64,000 bases of DNA from Actinophytocola sp. (GCA_009377475.1 WHTY01000005.1:1-64000), one strand, 5' to 3'; shown: positions 10,119 through 23,614, counted from the stretch's first letter. A program made the numbers and translations. The notes: a model not told the origin generated them from the letters alone.

Positions 10119-11074
10119 TGCTCGCTGGCCACCCTGGCGGGCAGCAGGTAGCTCGCGACGGCGTCCTCGTTCTCCGCGATCGCGACCGACGCCTGGTTCC
10201 ACACGCCGAAGCGCGGGCTGATCTCGACGCCCTGTTCGGCCGCGTACGGCGCGAGCTGCTGGATGCCGATCTCCGCGAGCAACTGCGGCGGAACCGGCTG
10301 GCCGGACGCGCCGCCGGAGCCGCCGCCGACCTGGCGGTCCTCGACCAGCGCGACCAACCACAGCGAGCCCTGCTGCGGGCTCGGCTGGGTGACGACGACG
10401 GTGCCCTCGTCCGCGCTGAACAGCGGGCTCGCCGCGAGCAACGCCGTCTGCTGCCCCGATGCCAGCTCGCGCAGGCTGACCGACTGGTCGATGACCTCGG
10501 TGCCGATCTCCTCAGACAGCTCCTTGGCGCGGTCGGGGTCCGCGGCGATCTTCCTGCCGAGTTCGAGCGCCTTCTCCTTGGCCGTCTGTTCGGGCGACTC
10601 GCCGGAGATGTACGCGCCGACGAACTCCACCGAGATCCGGTCCAGGTTGTGGTCGCCGAGCTCCTGCAACAGGACGTAGTCCGAGGCGAACTCCCGCACC
10701 TTGGACGCCTCGACGCCGAACTGACTCGGCGCCTGCTTCGCGCCGCCGACCTGCTGCAACAGCTCGTCGATGGCGCGCGGGTCCGCGCTCAGCCCCTGCT
10801 GCCGCGCGGCGGCCTCGACCAGCTGGTGGCGCACCCTGGTCTGCACGATGTGGCGGGACAGCAGCCCGAGCTTGTCCTCCTGCTTGAGCTGCTGCATGTC
10901 CGGCACGTTGTCGAGGAGCCACTGCACTTCGCTCTGCACGGAGTCGAGTGAGACCCGGTCATCGCCGACGATCGCGGCCGCGTTGGCCTTCGTCGGCTCG
11001 CCACCGCAGCCAGCGAGGACGAGGGCGGTGGTCGCGGCGGTGAACAGCAGCGCGAAACGGCGGATGAGGTCCAT
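10115..11074 (-). CDS. SurA N-domain lipoprotein (periplasmic chaperone/foldase-like)
   Basis: 319-aa predicted lipoprotein. Signal MDLIRRFALLFTAATTALVL then lipobox LAGC with Cys near residue 24. The mature part is mostly helical and matches the SurA N-terminal chaperone fold (VGDDRVSLDSVQSEVQWLL, LLSRHIVQTRVRHQLVEAAA). No clear parvulin PPIase domain follows, so chaperoning is more likely than isomerase activity. GTG (11077) and ATG (11074) are adjacent; AGAAGG lies upstream of both, and ATG is used here. It overlaps mazG by GTGA. Likely role: handling exported proteins at the outer face of the membrane. Substrate unknown. Confidence 0.82.
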   Translation of the reverse strand: MDLIRRFALLFTAATTALVLAGCGGEPTKANAAAIVGDDRVSLDSVQSEVQWLLDNVPDMQQLKQEDKLGLLSRHIVQTRVRHQLVEAAARQQGLSADPRAIDELLQQVGGAKQAPSQFGVEASKVREFASDYVLLQELGDHNLDRISVEFVGAYISGESPEQTAKEKALELGRKIAADPDRAKELSEEIGTEVIDQSVSLRELASGQQTALLAASPLFSADEGTVVVTQPSPQQGSLWLVALVEDRQVGGGSGGASGQPVPPQLLAEIGIQQLAPYAAEQGVEISPRFGVWNQASVAIAENEDAVASYLLPARVASEQ

Positions 11075-11102
11075 CACATCGGGTACCTTCTCACAGCGGC
11101 CG

Positions 11103-11142
11103 TTCGGGCGGTGATTCGGGCGGTGAAGGATTCGGGCGGTGA
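11103..11142. repeat. Three copies of TTCGGGCGGTGA
   Basis: The 12-mer TTCGGGCGGTGA occurs at about 11103, 11115 and 11131, in the spacer upstream of the SurA-like lipoprotein. It could be a short tandem expansion or clustered binding sites. Confidence 0.5.
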
Positions 11143-11198
11143 AGGGCATGGCCGCAACGCGGCGCGGAGGTGCCGTGGCAGCGCGGGGGCGGGGTGTG

Positions 11199-11251
11199 GA
11201 GCCCAAGGTGCCCTTCGGTACCGCATATGTACCCAAGGTGCCCTTGGGCTC
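11199..11251. repeat. Palindromic GGTGCCCTT repeat element
   Basis: GAGCCCAAGG (11199-11208) pairs with CCTTGGGCTC (11242-11251); between them AAGGTGCCCTT occurs twice. A related element is at 51246-51302. It lies 3' of the DUF3048 gene. Confidence 0.55.
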
Positions 11252-11266
11252 GCCAGCCGCGCGGCG

Positions 11267-11329
11267 ACACAGTGAAACTCGCGGCGGATACGGTGAGACT
11301 CGCGCCAAATACGGTGCGACTCGCGGTTA
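11267..11329. repeat. Three 21-bp tandem units (GTGARACTCGCG)
   Basis: Units at 11267-11287, 11288-11308 and 11309-11329 share ATACGGTGAGACTCGCG with 1-4 changes. The third runs 3 bp into the DUF3048 stop codon. The unit is seven codons long, the same period as the GTGTCC family. Confidence 0.6.
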
Positions 11330-12328
11330 CTTGGGGACGAGGACGACCCAGACGCGGCCGGGCGCGTACGGGATGCGCTTGTTGTTGCGCGCGATGCGGT
11401 AGACGGTCTCCCGCTTCGGGTTCGGCCGGGACCACTTCGCGGCGTACGCCTTGCCGTCGCGCAGCACGGTCGCCTTGCCCTTGCCGATCGTCTTCGCCAC
11501 CGGCGACACGTCACCAGCGGTGTCGACGATGCCGATGCCGCGCACGATGTCGACGCGCTGCACCACGACGGTCGCGGCGCGCACCGGGCCCTGGCCCTTG
11601 GTGGTCAGCGGGCGCCCGTCGAGATGGACCACCCAACTGTCCGACTTCCCCGACCACCGGAAGTCGTACGACGCCGAGCGGTACCGCACCGGCATGTGTT
11701 TGATGCGCTTTCCGCCCTTGGGCGCCTTGCCGAACCACAGCGGCGACCGCACCGGTTTCGTCTGCGGCAGCTTCTTCGGCTTGACGAACAGGTTGTGCGG
11801 GCTCGGGCGCCCACCGTCGCGGTAGAACGCACCGAGCCGGGTGGACGGCGTCGCCTGGATCAGCGGCGCCCGGTTGAGCAGCGGGTTCAGTCGCGGCGCG
11901 CTACCCGAGTAGGTCAGCACCGGGCGCTTGAACTGCGCGAGCAGCTGGATGTCGGTCTCGCGAGCGCTGCGGGTCGGTCCGACGGCGCCGGGACGCTTCC
12001 CCCAGAACACCGCCGCCATTCTGGTGATGCCGCCCTCGACGGGCTCGACGTAGACCAGGTCAGCCAGCTTGATGCCGACGTGGGGCCGGGCGGACGTGCT
12101 GTTGTCGACCTTGATGACCAGGCCAGGCGGCCACTGGTCCGGCTTGGGCGGCCCCTTCGGCTTGGGCTTCGTCGTGGTCGTGCTCGCCGTCGGTGTCGGC
12201 GACGGCCGCACGGCCTGCTCCGACGGTTCGTCGTCACCGACGATCTGCAGCAGCACAAGGATCAACGCGACGACTACGCCAGCGCCAAGTACCGCGATTC
12301 CCATTTCCCGCCATCGACGTGCCACCAA
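11327..12328 (-). CDS. DUF3048 (YerB-like) membrane-anchored protein
   Basis: 333-aa protein with an N-terminal anchor (about residues 9-29, MGIAVLGAGVVVALILVLLQ) and a Thr/Pro/Lys-rich linker, then the two-part DUF3048 domain found in lipoproteins such as B. subtilis YerB. Recognisable segments are RPHVGIKLADLVYVEPVEGG, RSARETDIQLLAQFKRPVL and the second half from SYDFRWSGKSDSWVVHLDG. The family's function is unknown; an extracytoplasmic role is implied by the anchor. The extreme start is uncertain: TTG at 12328, GTG at 12325 and ATG at 12307 are all in frame and none has a well-spaced Shine-Dalgarno. It lies between mfd and the SurA-like gene. Confidence 0.85.
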   Translation of the reverse strand: MVARRWREMGIAVLGAGVVVALILVLLQIVGDDEPSEQAVRPSPTPTASTTTTKPKPKGPPKPDQWPPGLVIKVDNSTSARPHVGIKLADLVYVEPVEGGITRMAAVFWGKRPGAVGPTRSARETDIQLLAQFKRPVLTYSGSAPRLNPLLNRAPLIQATPSTRLGAFYRDGGRPSPHNLFVKPKKLPQTKPVRSPLWFGKAPKGGKRIKHMPVRYRSASYDFRWSGKSDSWVVHLDGRPLTTKGQGPVRAATVVVQRVDIVRGIGIVDTAGDVSPVAKTIGKGKATVLRDGKAYAAKWSRPNPKRETVYRIARNNKRIPYAPGRVWVVLVPK

Positions 12329-12366
12329 CCCTTGATACGTGTTTGATCGCCAGTGGGTCAGCCTGG

Positions 12367-12384
12367 CTCACCTATATGGGTGAG
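12367..12384. promoter_or_regulatory. Short palindrome CTCACC-N6-GGTGAG
   Basis: CTCACC (12367-12372) and GGTGAG (12379-12384) flank TATATG, 39 bp upstream of the DUF3048 start and 80 bp past the mfd stop. It could be an operator for DUF3048 or a weak terminator; the sequence does not decide. Confidence 0.3.
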
Positions 12385-12463
12385 TGAATGGCGCGGTGAA
12401 AGCGCACACTGGGTACGCAACCACGCGAAAAGCCCAGCTCGACCTAGCGTAGGGAGGGCAGGC

Positions 12464-16057
<3,594 letters not shown>

Positions 16058-16201
16058 TCTTCCAGGGTACGGACGCGCGTCGCGAGGCGGATGACCACCC
16101 GGACGCCGTTCGGGCGCGGCGAATGCGGCATCAAGGGCCAGGCTTGCCACGACACAGGTGCACCAGCGCGGCGGCTACCATGCCGGTGCATGATTGGCGG
16201 C

Positions 16202-17401
16202 ATGGCACGACGCATGATCGCGACCCTGCTCACCGTCAGCGCGCTCATAACCGCCTGCACCCCGGGGCCTGCGGGCAGGATGCCGATATCGTCCTCCGCG
16301 CCACGGAGCGAGCCCGCGCCCATCGGCCTCGACGTCACCACGATCACCGACCAGCTCGAGCACGGCTGGGACATCGGGTTCCTGCCGGAAGGCGAACTGC
16401 TCGTCACCGAGCGGCGCGGCAGGCTGCGGCTGCTGACCAGTGGCGACCAGGACGCGGAGCTGCGGACCGTGCGCGCCGACTTCTCCGATGTCTACGACGT
16501 CGGCGAGGGCGGCCTGATGGGGATCGCGATCCATCCGGACTTCGAGCAGACGCGGAAGTTCACGACGTGCCAAACCCATCAGGAGAACGGCGAGCCGAAG
16601 GACGTCCGGCTGGTGACGTGGCGGCTGTCCGAGGACGGCACCCGGGCGACCAGGGTGGAGCCCCTGCTCACCGGGTTGCCGATCAACGACAGCGGCAGGC
16701 ACTCCGGGTGCCGCCCGGTGGTGACCAAGGAAGGCGCGCTGCTCGTCGGCACCGGCGACTCCGCAGATCCGGACGTGCCACAGGACAAGACCAGCCTCGG
16801 CGGCAAGGTGTTGCGCATCGACCTGGCGACAGGTAAGGGGCTGTCCAACAACCCGTTCGCGGACGCCGACAACGCCAACACACGGCGCATCGTCACCTAC
16901 GGCCACCGCAACATCCAGGGCATCGCGGTGCAGCCGGGCACCGACCGGATCTACGTCTCGGAGCACGGCCCGGACGTCGACGACGAGGTGAACCTTGTCG
17001 AGTTCGGCCGCAACTACGGCTGGGACCCGTCGCAGGGCGGCACCGTCGACAGCTACGACGAGGACGTGTCGATGACCGACCGCGACCGGTTTCCGAACGC
17101 CATGCGGCCCGCGTGGACGACCGGCGACATGACCGAGGCGCTGTGCGGGACGACGTTCTTGACCGGCGACCGGTGGGGCGAGCTGGAAGGCACGCTTGCT
17201 GTCGTCGCGCTCAAGGGCTCGAAGCTGATCTTGCTGACGATCGGCAAGGAGGGCAGCGCGGTCGGCCGCAGCGACCCGCCGGAGCTCGACCAGGAGTACG
17301 GCAGGCTCCGCGCCGCGCGCACCGGCCCGGACGGCGCGCTCTACATCACCACGAGCAACGGCGAGAACGACAAGCTGCTGCGCGTGACGCCGAAGGGATA
17401 G
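16202..17401 (+). CDS. PQQ-dependent sugar dehydrogenase-like lipoprotein
   Basis: 399-aa lipoprotein of the soluble glucose/sorbosone dehydrogenase beta-propeller family. Signal MARRMIATLLTVSALITAC with the lipobox Cys at residue 19; an ATG four codons upstream (16190) is the alternative start. The propeller contains the family hallmarks GWDIGFLPEGELLVTERRG, GGLMGIAIHPDF, TYGHRNIQGIAVQPGT and YVSEHGPDVDDEVNLV, including His/Arg positions associated with PQQ binding in this family. It probably acts on the outer membrane face. A second, larger relative with a PKD domain is at 59510-61633. No pqq biosynthesis genes are in the window, so cofactor use is unproven. Confidence 0.88.
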   Translation: MARRMIATLLTVSALITACTPGPAGRMPISSSAPRSEPAPIGLDVTTITDQLEHGWDIGFLPEGELLVTERRGRLRLLTSGDQDAELRTVRADFSDVYDVGEGGLMGIAIHPDFEQTRKFTTCQTHQENGEPKDVRLVTWRLSEDGTRATRVEPLLTGLPINDSGRHSGCRPVVTKEGALLVGTGDSADPDVPQDKTSLGGKVLRIDLATGKGLSNNPFADADNANTRRIVTYGHRNIQGIAVQPGTDRIYVSEHGPDVDDEVNLVEFGRNYGWDPSQGGTVDSYDEDVSMTDRDRFPNAMRPAWTTGDMTEALCGTTFLTGDRWGELEGTLAVVALKGSKLILLTIGKEGSAVGRSDPPELDQEYGRLRAARTGPDGALYITTSNGENDKLLRVTPKG

Positions 17402-17405
17402 CGGA

Positions 17406-18092
17406 CTAGGACGACGTGTCGATGTGGAGTGTCGGCTTCTGCTCCAGATGCGACAGGCCGTTCCACGCCAGGTTCACCAGTTGCGCGGCCACCTCGTCGC
17501 GCTTCGGCTTGCGGGCGTCCAGCCACCACTGCCCGGTCAGCGCGACCATGCCGACCAGCGCCTGCGCGTACATCGGCGCGAGCTTGACGTCGTAGCCGCG
17601 CGCGGCGAACTGGTTCGCCAGGATGTGCTCGACCTGGCTGGCGATGTCGTTGAGCAGCGTGGAGAACGTGCCCGTTGTGCTGGCGACCGGCGAGTCACGC
17701 ACCAGGATGCGGAAGCCGTCGTGCGACTCCTCGACGTAGCCGAGCAGCGCGACGGCGGCCTGCTCCAGCATCACCCTGGGGTGCCCGCCTTGCAGGCTGG
17801 ACACCATCCGGTCGAGCAGCGTGTGCGTCTCCCGGTCGACGACGACGGCATAGATGCCTTCCTTGCCGCCGAAGTGCTCGTAGACGACCGGTTTGGACAC
17901 GTTCGCCCGGTGCGCGATCTCCTCGATCGACGTCCCGTCGAAGCCCTTCTCGGCGAACAGCGCCTTGGCGACGTCGAGCAGCTGCTGCCTGCGTTCGGTG
18001 CCGGTCATGCGGACCCTGGTCACCGGAGCAGTGGGCCGTGTCCCTGCCTTGCTCGCCGCAGCTGCCTTCCGTGCGCGTCGCCTCCCAGCCAT
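17406..18092 (-). CDS. TetR-family transcriptional regulator
   Basis: 228-aa DNA-binding repressor type. After a basic, Ala/Lys-rich N-terminal tail the HTH reads RRQQLLDVAKALFAEKGFDG then TSIEEIAHRANVSKPVVYEHF, a canonical TetR domain, with a helical ligand-binding C-terminus. The start is ATG at 18092; ATG at 18008 (MTGTERRQQLL) is also possible. It follows the desaturase by 62 bp on the same strand and is probably co-transcribed. Mycobacteria have a TetR gene (Rv1019) at the equivalent place between mfd and glmU. Palindromes in front of the desaturase are candidate operators. Its 3' end is 5 bp from that of the convergent PQQ lipoprotein gene. Confidence 0.92.
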   Translation of the reverse strand: MAGRRRARKAAAASKAGTRPTAPVTRVRMTGTERRQQLLDVAKALFAEKGFDGTSIEEIAHRANVSKPVVYEHFGGKEGIYAVVVDRETHTLLDRMVSSLQGGHPRVMLEQAAVALLGYVEESHDGFRILVRDSPVASTTGTFSTLLNDIASQVEHILANQFAARGYDVKLAPMYAQALVGMVALTGQWWLDARKPKRDEVAAQLVNLAWNGLSHLEQKPTLHIDTSS

Positions 18093-18154
18093 GTGTGCAG
18101 CGTAACCCCGGATACCCGTCGGTAACCGCACCACCGTCCAGGCGGCGCGGCGCC

Positions 18155-19099
18155 TCAGTCAGCCTTGACCGACAGCCGTGACAGCCGCTTGCTGCTTGGC
18201 CAGCGGACGTCGTACGCCCAGCCGAACTTCTCGAACAGCCAGATCATGCGCGCCGAGATGTCGATCTGCCCGCGCTTGACGCCGTGGCGGGCGGACGTCG
18301 GGTCGGCGTGGTGCAGGTTGTGCCAGGATTCGCCAAGCGACAGGATCGCCAGCGGCCAGAAGTTCGCGGAACGGTCCCGCGAGGTGAACGGCCGCTCCCC
18401 GATCATGTGACACACCGAGTTGATCGACCACGTCACGTGGTGCAGCACGCAGATACGCACCAGCCCTGCCCAGAAGAACGCCGTCACCGCGCCCCACAAC
18501 GACCAGCTCAGCAGCCCACCGAGCACGCCGGGCAGCACCAGGCTGAGCAGCGTCCACAGCCCGAAGTGCCGGTCGACCGCCTGCATGTCGGGGTCCTTGG
18601 CCAGATCGGGCGCGAACCGCTCGATGTTGGTGGTGTCGCGCTCGAACAGCCACCCCATGTGGGCATGCCAGAAGCCCTTGGCGATCGCCACCGGAGACGT
18701 CCCGAACAGCCACGGCGAGTGCGGGTCGCCCTCGCGGTCGGAGAACGCGTGGTGCCTGCGGTGGTCGGCGACCCAGACCAGCACCGGCCCCTGCAGCGCG
18801 GTGCTGCCCGCGATGGCGAGCGTGATCCGCAGCCACCGCTTCGCCTTGAACGAGCCGTGCGTGAAGTAGCGGTGGAAACCGACGGTGATACCCGCGGCGG
18901 CGAAGAAGTAGAACGCGACGAACAGCCCGACGTCGAGCCAGCTCAGGCCCCAGCCCCAGGCGAAAGGGATCGCGGCGAGCAACGCGAGCAGCGGCGCCAC
19001 CACCCCGACGTACACCGAGGCCTGCACGCCCGTCGAACGCCGCTCGCCGAGCATCGGTTTCGGTCCTTGTCGCACTGGCTCCCGCAACGTGGCCGTCAT
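18155..19099 (-). CDS. Membrane acyl-CoA (delta-9 type) fatty acid desaturase
   Basis: 314-aa integral membrane di-iron desaturase introducing a double bond into acyl chains, probably for membrane fluidity. All three His boxes are present: HRYFTHGSF, HRRHHAFSD and HNLHHADP. Hydrophobic pairs (SVYVGVVAPLLALLAAIPFA, LDVGLFVAFYFFAAAGIT) flank them. The start is ATG at 19099 behind AGAAGGCGGG; ATG at 19105 is equally near. It is upstream of and likely co-transcribed with the TetR gene. An electron donor (ferredoxin reductase) is not encoded nearby. Confidence 0.94.
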   Translation of the reverse strand: MTATLREPVRQGPKPMLGERRSTGVQASVYVGVVAPLLALLAAIPFAWGWGLSWLDVGLFVAFYFFAAAGITVGFHRYFTHGSFKAKRWLRITLAIAGSTALQGPVLVWVADHRRHHAFSDREGDPHSPWLFGTSPVAIAKGFWHAHMGWLFERDTTNIERFAPDLAKDPDMQAVDRHFGLWTLLSLVLPGVLGGLLSWSLWGAVTAFFWAGLVRICVLHHVTWSINSVCHMIGERPFTSRDRSANFWPLAILSLGESWHNLHHADPTSARHGVKRGQIDISARMIWLFEKFGWAYDVRWPSSKRLSRLSVKAD

Positions 19100-19140
19100 G
19101 CGCATCCCGCCTTCTGGATCACTTGTTCTACCTACGGTGG

Positions 19141-19157
19141 CGTAACTTACGGTACCG
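19141..19157 (-). promoter_or_regulatory. Overlapping palindromes upstream of the desaturase
   Basis: CGTAACTTACG (19141-19151) and CGGTACCG (19150-19157) are perfect inverted repeats sharing two bases, 42 bp upstream of the chosen desaturase start. TACGGT also occurs directly repeated on both sides. Position and symmetry fit an operator for the downstream TetR protein; this is inference. Confidence 0.35.
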
Positions 19158-19305
19158 GAAAGTGTGACGATCTCGGTAGGCATGCCGACGACGTCTCGGG
19201 TGAAGCACGCTGCGTCACCGACCCGCCAAACGTGGCCAAAGACGGGGGTAGGAATCATTACCCTCCGCAGCACGTCTACCCTGCAGTTGGGCAGCAAACA
19301 CCCGA

Positions 19306-19377
19306 TCCGCCGTGGTGTAATGGGCAGCACTTCAGATTTTGGTTCTGACGGTTCAGGTTCGAGTCCTGGCGGCGGAG
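19306..19377 (+). tRNA. tRNA-Gln (anticodon UUG)
   Basis: 72 nt. Acceptor arm TCCGCCG (19306-19312) pairs with CGGCGGA (19370-19376); discriminator G at 19377. The anticodon arm TCAGA-TTTTGGT-TCTGA gives anticodon TTG. The T-arm has GGTTCGAGTCC. The 3' CCA is not encoded. It precedes the GGDEF gene; as I recall mycobacteria also have a tRNA-Gln beside glmU. Confidence 0.97.
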
Positions 19378-19459
19378 CACCGCGCGAGCAACCAAGGGGG
19401 TGCGGCCGCTGCGCCAAGGACAACGCATCCGCGATGCCAGGCGGCCTGCCGTCGTAGAC

Positions 19460-21094
19460 ATGTCCGACGCCTGGCTGGTCGGCCGTGCCAGGGAACTGCG
19501 CGCCGCCGTGCAGTCAACCACGCGCGAGGAGCAGCTCAGCATCGTCGCTGAGCTCGACGTCCTGCTCGACGAGGCCCGCACAAGGGGCGAACCGCTCATG
19601 GTGGCCGACCTCCTGCGCAGCGCCGCGATGGCGCGGTTGTCCACCCCAGCCCTCGGCCCGCACGCCGAGCCGCTGCTGGACGAGCTCCTGGCGCACACCC
19701 GCGACAACGGCCTCCCGATCCTGCGCGCCGGGACGCTTGCCCTGCAGGGCAAGCGGATGATCCTGGCGGAGAAGGAAGACGACGCGCTCACCGAGATCGC
19801 CCGCGCACTGGCCATTCTGGACGACCCGCCCGCCCCGAAGACCCCTGCCGAGAAGCGCATCTTCAACCGCTCGCTTGTGACGGCGCTCGTCGACTGCTGG
19901 CAGGGCCTCAACGAGCTCGGCCTTTACGAGACCGCGGAAGAGGTCAGCGCCCGCTCGCACCGGGCGATGCGGGAGAGCGCCGGACCGCACGAGATCACGC
20001 TGCAGATGTTCAACCTCATCGAGATGCTGCTGGCGTGGGCGATCCGGCTGGAGCGCATCGAGCACACCGAGCAGGCGCGGGAGAAGTTCGCGGTGGCCGC
20101 GTCGGTCGCGGCGGCGGTGGAGGCGCCGTTCACCGAGTCGTTGTTCCGGCTGCGGGAGGCCCCCGCGATCGAGCAGATCGGCCTCATCGCTGCCGCCGTC
20201 GCGCTCAACGACCCCGGCCCGAGCCACATCGAACGGCTGAACCGGCTGTTCACTCATCGCGGCGGCGACCAGGAGCAGGGCGTCGTCGCCATCGCGCTCG
20301 CCCGCTGCCTCGAACGCGACAGCCAAGGCGACGCCGCCCGCGAGGTGCTGCTCACCGCGCGACGGGAGGCCGACAGGTCGAACACCCCCACCTCGGCGCG
20401 GCTCAACCTCGACCGCGAGCTGGCCCGTTTTGAGATGGCGGCCAATCCCGCGCTGCCGGAGACCGTCGCCGCCTACACGCTCGCGCTGGAGCAGGAGCTG
20501 TGGGACATGCGCGAGTCCCGCGCCGCCGCGTTGCAGACGAGGCGCAACCACGAACGGCTCTCCGCCGAGCACGGCGCGATCGCCGCGCAGGCCGCGCAGG
20601 CGTTGCAGGACCCGCTGACCGGCCTGCCGAACCGCCGTGCGCTCGACGAACGACTCCGCGCGCTGTCGTCGGACGCGAAGACGCAGCCGTTGTCGGTCGC
20701 GCTGGTCGACCTGGACGGCTTCAAGGGCGTCAACGACACCCAGTCGCACGCCGAGGGCGACGACGTCCTGCGGGTGATCGCCAGCACGCTGCGGGACACG
20801 CTGCGCGGCAACGACTTCGTCGCCCGCTACGGCGGCGACGAGTTCGTCGTCCTGCTGCCCGGTGCGCCATCCGGGGCCGCAGCGGCCGCGATGGGCCGCA
20901 CGGTCGCGGCGGTGTCGGAGCTGCCCGGCCACCTCTCGCGGGGTGTGACGCTGTCGGTCGGGCTGGTGTCGATGGCGCCGTCCGAGCATCCTGAGGCCGT
21001 CCTGACCCGCGCCGACGCCGCGATGTACGCGGCAAAACGCAGCGGCGGCAACCGCGTCTCGACGGCGATGCAGGACGCCCCCGACGCGACCTGA
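19460..21094 (+). CDS. GGDEF protein (diguanylate cyclase) with helical N-terminal domain
   Basis: 544-aa cytosolic predicted diguanylate cyclase making c-di-GMP from 2 GTP. The N-terminal 370 residues are helical and TPR-like with no transmembrane segment; the next about 30 residues ([20 protein letters not shown]) look coiled-coil. The GGDEF domain starts [16 protein letters not shown]; the catalytic motif YGGDEFVV is intact (GGDEF at 458-462). An inhibitory-site RxxD (RGND, 449-452) lies exactly five residues upstream, so product feedback is expected. No EAL or HD-GYP domain is present. ATG at 19460 has little Shine-Dalgarno, and the tRNA ends 82 bp before it. It ends 52 bp before glmU. 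Confidence 0.92.
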   Translation: MSDAWLVGRARELRAAVQSTTREEQLSIVAELDVLLDEARTRGEPLMVADLLRSAAMARLSTPALGPHAEPLLDELLAHTRDNGLPILRAGTLALQGKRMILAEKEDDALTEIARALAILDDPPAPKTPAEKRIFNRSLVTALVDCWQGLNELGLYETAEEVSARSHRAMRESAGPHEITLQMFNLIEMLLAWAIRLERIEHTEQAREKFAVAASVAAAVEAPFTESLFRLREAPAIEQIGLIAAAVALNDPGPSHIERLNRLFTHRGGDQEQGVVAIALARCLERDSQGDAAREVLLTARREADRSNTPTSARLNLDRELARFEMAANPALPETVAAYTLALEQELWDMRESRAAALQTRRNHERLSAEHGAIAAQAAQALQDPLTGLPNRRALDERLRALSSDAKTQPLSVALVDLDGFKGVNDTQSHAEGDDVLRVIASTLRDTLRGNDFVARYGGDEFVVLLPGAPSGAAAAAMGRTVAAVSELPGHLSRGVTLSVGLVSMAPSEHPEAVLTRADAAMYAAKRSGGNRVSTAMQDAPDAT

Positions 21095-21146
21095 CGACGT
21101 CGTAGGATCGTGGGCCGCACGAGAAGCCGCCCGAGTTGGGAGAGCC

Positions 21147-22637
21147 GTGACCACCCCACTGAGCACGTTGGTCCTCGCCGCTGGCGAGGGCACCCGCATG
21201 CGTTCGTCGACCCCCAAAGTGCTGCACCCGATCGCGGGGCGATCGCTGGTCGAGCACGCCATCAGAGCGGCGGCCGGACTCGACCCCGACGACCTGGTCG
21301 TGGTCATCGGCCACGCCCGCGAGCAGGTCGGTGAGCACATCGCCCGCGTGGCGGACTCGCTCGGCCGCGACGTCGCCACCGCCGTGCAGGAACACCAGCA
21401 CGGGACAGGCGACGCGGTGCGCTGCGGGCTCGACGCGCTGTCAGGGGAGCCGACCGGCACGGTGATCGTCACCTGCGGGGACACGCCGCTGCTCGACACG
21501 GCCACGCTGTCCGCGCTGCTGGACGAGCACACCCAGGCAGGCGACGCCGTCACCGTGCTCACCTCGGTGCCAGCCGACCCGACCGGCTACGGGCGCATCG
21601 TCCGGGACGGCGACGGCTCGGTGCGCGCCATCGTCGAGCACAAGGACTGCGACCAGGACCAGCTCGCCATCGGTGAGATCAACTCCGGGGTGTACGTCTT
21701 CGACGCCGCCGTCCTCGCCGACGGGCTGAGCAGGCTCTCCACCGACAACGCCCAGGGTGAGCTGTACCTCACCGACGTCCTCGGCATCGCGCGGGGCGAC
21801 GGCCGCCGGGTCGGCGCACTCGTCGTCGACGATCCGTGGCTCACCGAAGGCATCAACGACCGTGTGCAGTTGGCCACACTGGGGTCCGAGCTGAACCAGC
21901 GGATCGTCCGGCGCTGGCAGCGCGCGGGCGTGACCGTGGTGGACCCGGCGTCCACCTGGATCGACAGCGACGTCGAGCTGGCCCAGGACGTCGTGATCGA
22001 ACCGGGCGTGCAGCTCAAGGCTGGCACGCGGGTGGCGGAGAACGCCGTGATCGGCCCGGACTGCACGCTGGCCAACATGGCGATCGGCGCTGGCGCGTCC
22101 GTTGTCCGCACGCACGGCAGCGACTCCGTGATCGGCCCCGGCGCGAAGATCGGCCCGTTCACCTATCTGCGGCCGAACACCGTCGTGCACGCCGACGGCA
22201 AGCTGGGCACGTTCGTCGAGACGAAGAACGCCACCATCGGCACCGGATCGAAGGTCCCCCACCTGACGTACGTCGGAGATGCGACTATTGGGGAGTACAG
22301 CAACATCGGCGCGTCGAGCGTGTTCGTCAACTACGACGGGGTGAACAAACATCACACCACGATCGGCTCGCATGTGAAGACCGGATCGGACAATATGTTC
22401 GTGGCCCCGGTGACCATCGGCGATGGTGCCTACACCGGTGCCGGGTCGGTGATCAGGCGGAACGTGCCGCCTGGCGCACTCGCCGTCTCCGGCTCGCCAC
22501 AACGCAATATCGAGGGATGGGTTGTCCGGCGCAGGCCAGGCACCCCAGCGGCGGACGCGGCGGAGCGCGCACAGCGGGCCGAGTCCGGAGGGGCCGCAGC
22601 AGAGCAGGACAACGAGGACACGGAGTCGCGGTCATGA
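21147..22637 (+). CDS. glmU: Bifunctional GlmU (UDP-GlcNAc pyrophosphorylase / GlcN-1-P acetyltransferase)
   Basis: Makes UDP-N-acetylglucosamine for peptidoglycan; cytosolic trimer. 496 aa. The N-terminal nucleotidyltransferase opens [20 protein letters not shown]. The C-terminal left-handed beta-helix shows hexapeptide repeats ([34 protein letters not shown]) and the acetyltransferase signature [20 protein letters not shown]. The tail is Ala/Glu-rich and disordered, typical of actinobacteria. The start is GTG with GGGAGAGCC upstream. Its TGA overlaps the prs ATG (ATGA), so the pair is translationally coupled, as in mycobacteria. Confidence 0.98.
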   Translation: MTTPLSTLVLAAGEGTRMRSSTPKVLHPIAGRSLVEHAIRAAAGLDPDDLVVVIGHAREQVGEHIARVADSLGRDVATAVQEHQHGTGDAVRCGLDALSGEPTGTVIVTCGDTPLLDTATLSALLDEHTQAGDAVTVLTSVPADPTGYGRIVRDGDGSVRAIVEHKDCDQDQLAIGEINSGVYVFDAAVLADGLSRLSTDNAQGELYLTDVLGIARGDGRRVGALVVDDPWLTEGINDRVQLATLGSELNQRIVRRWQRAGVTVVDPASTWIDSDVELAQDVVIEPGVQLKAGTRVAENAVIGPDCTLANMAIGAGASVVRTHGSDSVIGPGAKIGPFTYLRPNTVVHADGKLGTFVETKNATIGTGSKVPHLTYVGDATIGEYSNIGASSVFVNYDGVNKHHTTIGSHVKTGSDNMFVAPVTIGDGAYTGAGSVIRRNVPPGALAVSGSPQRNIEGWVVRRRPGTPAADAAERAQRAESGGAAAEQDNEDTESRS

Positions 22638-23614
22638 GTTCGAAGTCAGGCACGCCCAAGAAGAATCTGATGCTGTTCGCAGGGCGCTCGCACCTCGAAC
22701 TCGCGGAGGAGGTCGCCAAGTGCCTCAACGTCACCATCACGCCGCAGCAGGCGCGCACCTTCGCCAACGGTGAGATCTTCGTCCGGTTCGAGGAGTCGGT
22801 GCGCGGCGTCGACGCCTTCGTGATCCAGAGCCACTGCCCGCCGATCAACGAGTGGATCATGGAGCAGCTGATCATGGTGGACGCGCTCAAGCGCGCCAGC
22901 GCCAAGCGCATCACCGTGATCATGCCGTACTACCCGTACAGCAGGCAGGACAAGAAGCACAAAGGCCGCGAGCCGATCTCCGCGCGGCTGGTCGCGGACA
23001 TGTTCAAGGTTGCTGGCGCGGACCGGATCATGACGGTCGACCTGCACACCGCGCAGATCCAGGGCTTCTTCGACGGGCCGGTGGACCACCTTTTCGCGCA
23101 GACGGTGCTGTGCGAGTACCTGGAGGACCACTACGGCGACCAGGAGATCACCGTGGTCTCGCCGGACTCCGGCAGGGTGCGGCTCGCCGAGAAGTGGGCA
23201 CAGACGCTGGGCAACCGGCCGATCGCGTTCATCCACAAGACCCGCGACCCTGACAAGCCGAACGAGGCGATGGCCAACCGCGTCGTCGGTGACGCCAAGG
23301 GCAGGCTCTGCGTGATCATCGACGACATGATCGACACCGGTGGCACCGTCGCAGGCGCGGTGAAGGTGCTCAAGGAGGAGGGCGCGTCCGACGTCGTCGT
23401 CGCCGCGACCCACGGCGTGCTGTCCGATCCCGCGACGGAACGCCTCTCGCAGTGCGGCGCGCGGGAAGTGATCTTCACCAACACGCTGCCGATCCCGGAC
23501 GAGAAGCGGTTCCCCGGCATGACGGTGTTGTCGATCGCGCCGCTCATCGCGCGGGCGATCGAGCAGGTCTTCGAGGACGGCTCGGTGACCAGCCTGTTCG
23601 ACGGCAACGCCTGA
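22634..23614 (+). CDS. prs: Ribose-phosphate pyrophosphokinase
   Basis: Transfers pyrophosphate from ATP to ribose-5-phosphate to give PRPP for nucleotides, His, Trp and decaprenyl-phosphoryl-arabinose. 326 aa, usual length. It begins [20 protein letters not shown] and has the ATP-binding flexible-loop region [16 protein letters not shown] and the PRPP loop [17 protein letters not shown] (about residues 227-243). ATG at 22634 overlaps the glmU stop by ATGA; a long upstream in-frame extension lies inside glmU and is not real. Confidence 0.98.
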   Translation: MSSKSGTPKKNLMLFAGRSHLELAEEVAKCLNVTITPQQARTFANGEIFVRFEESVRGVDAFVIQSHCPPINEWIMEQLIMVDALKRASAKRITVIMPYYPYSRQDKKHKGREPISARLVADMFKVAGADRIMTVDLHTAQIQGFFDGPVDHLFAQTVLCEYLEDHYGDQEITVVSPDSGRVRLAEKWAQTLGNRPIAFIHKTRDPDKPNEAMANRVVGDAKGRLCVIIDDMIDTGGTVAGAVKVLKEEGASDVVVAATHGVLSDPATERLSQCGAREVIFTNTLPIPDEKRFPGMTVLSIAPLIARAIEQVFEDGSVTSLFDGNA

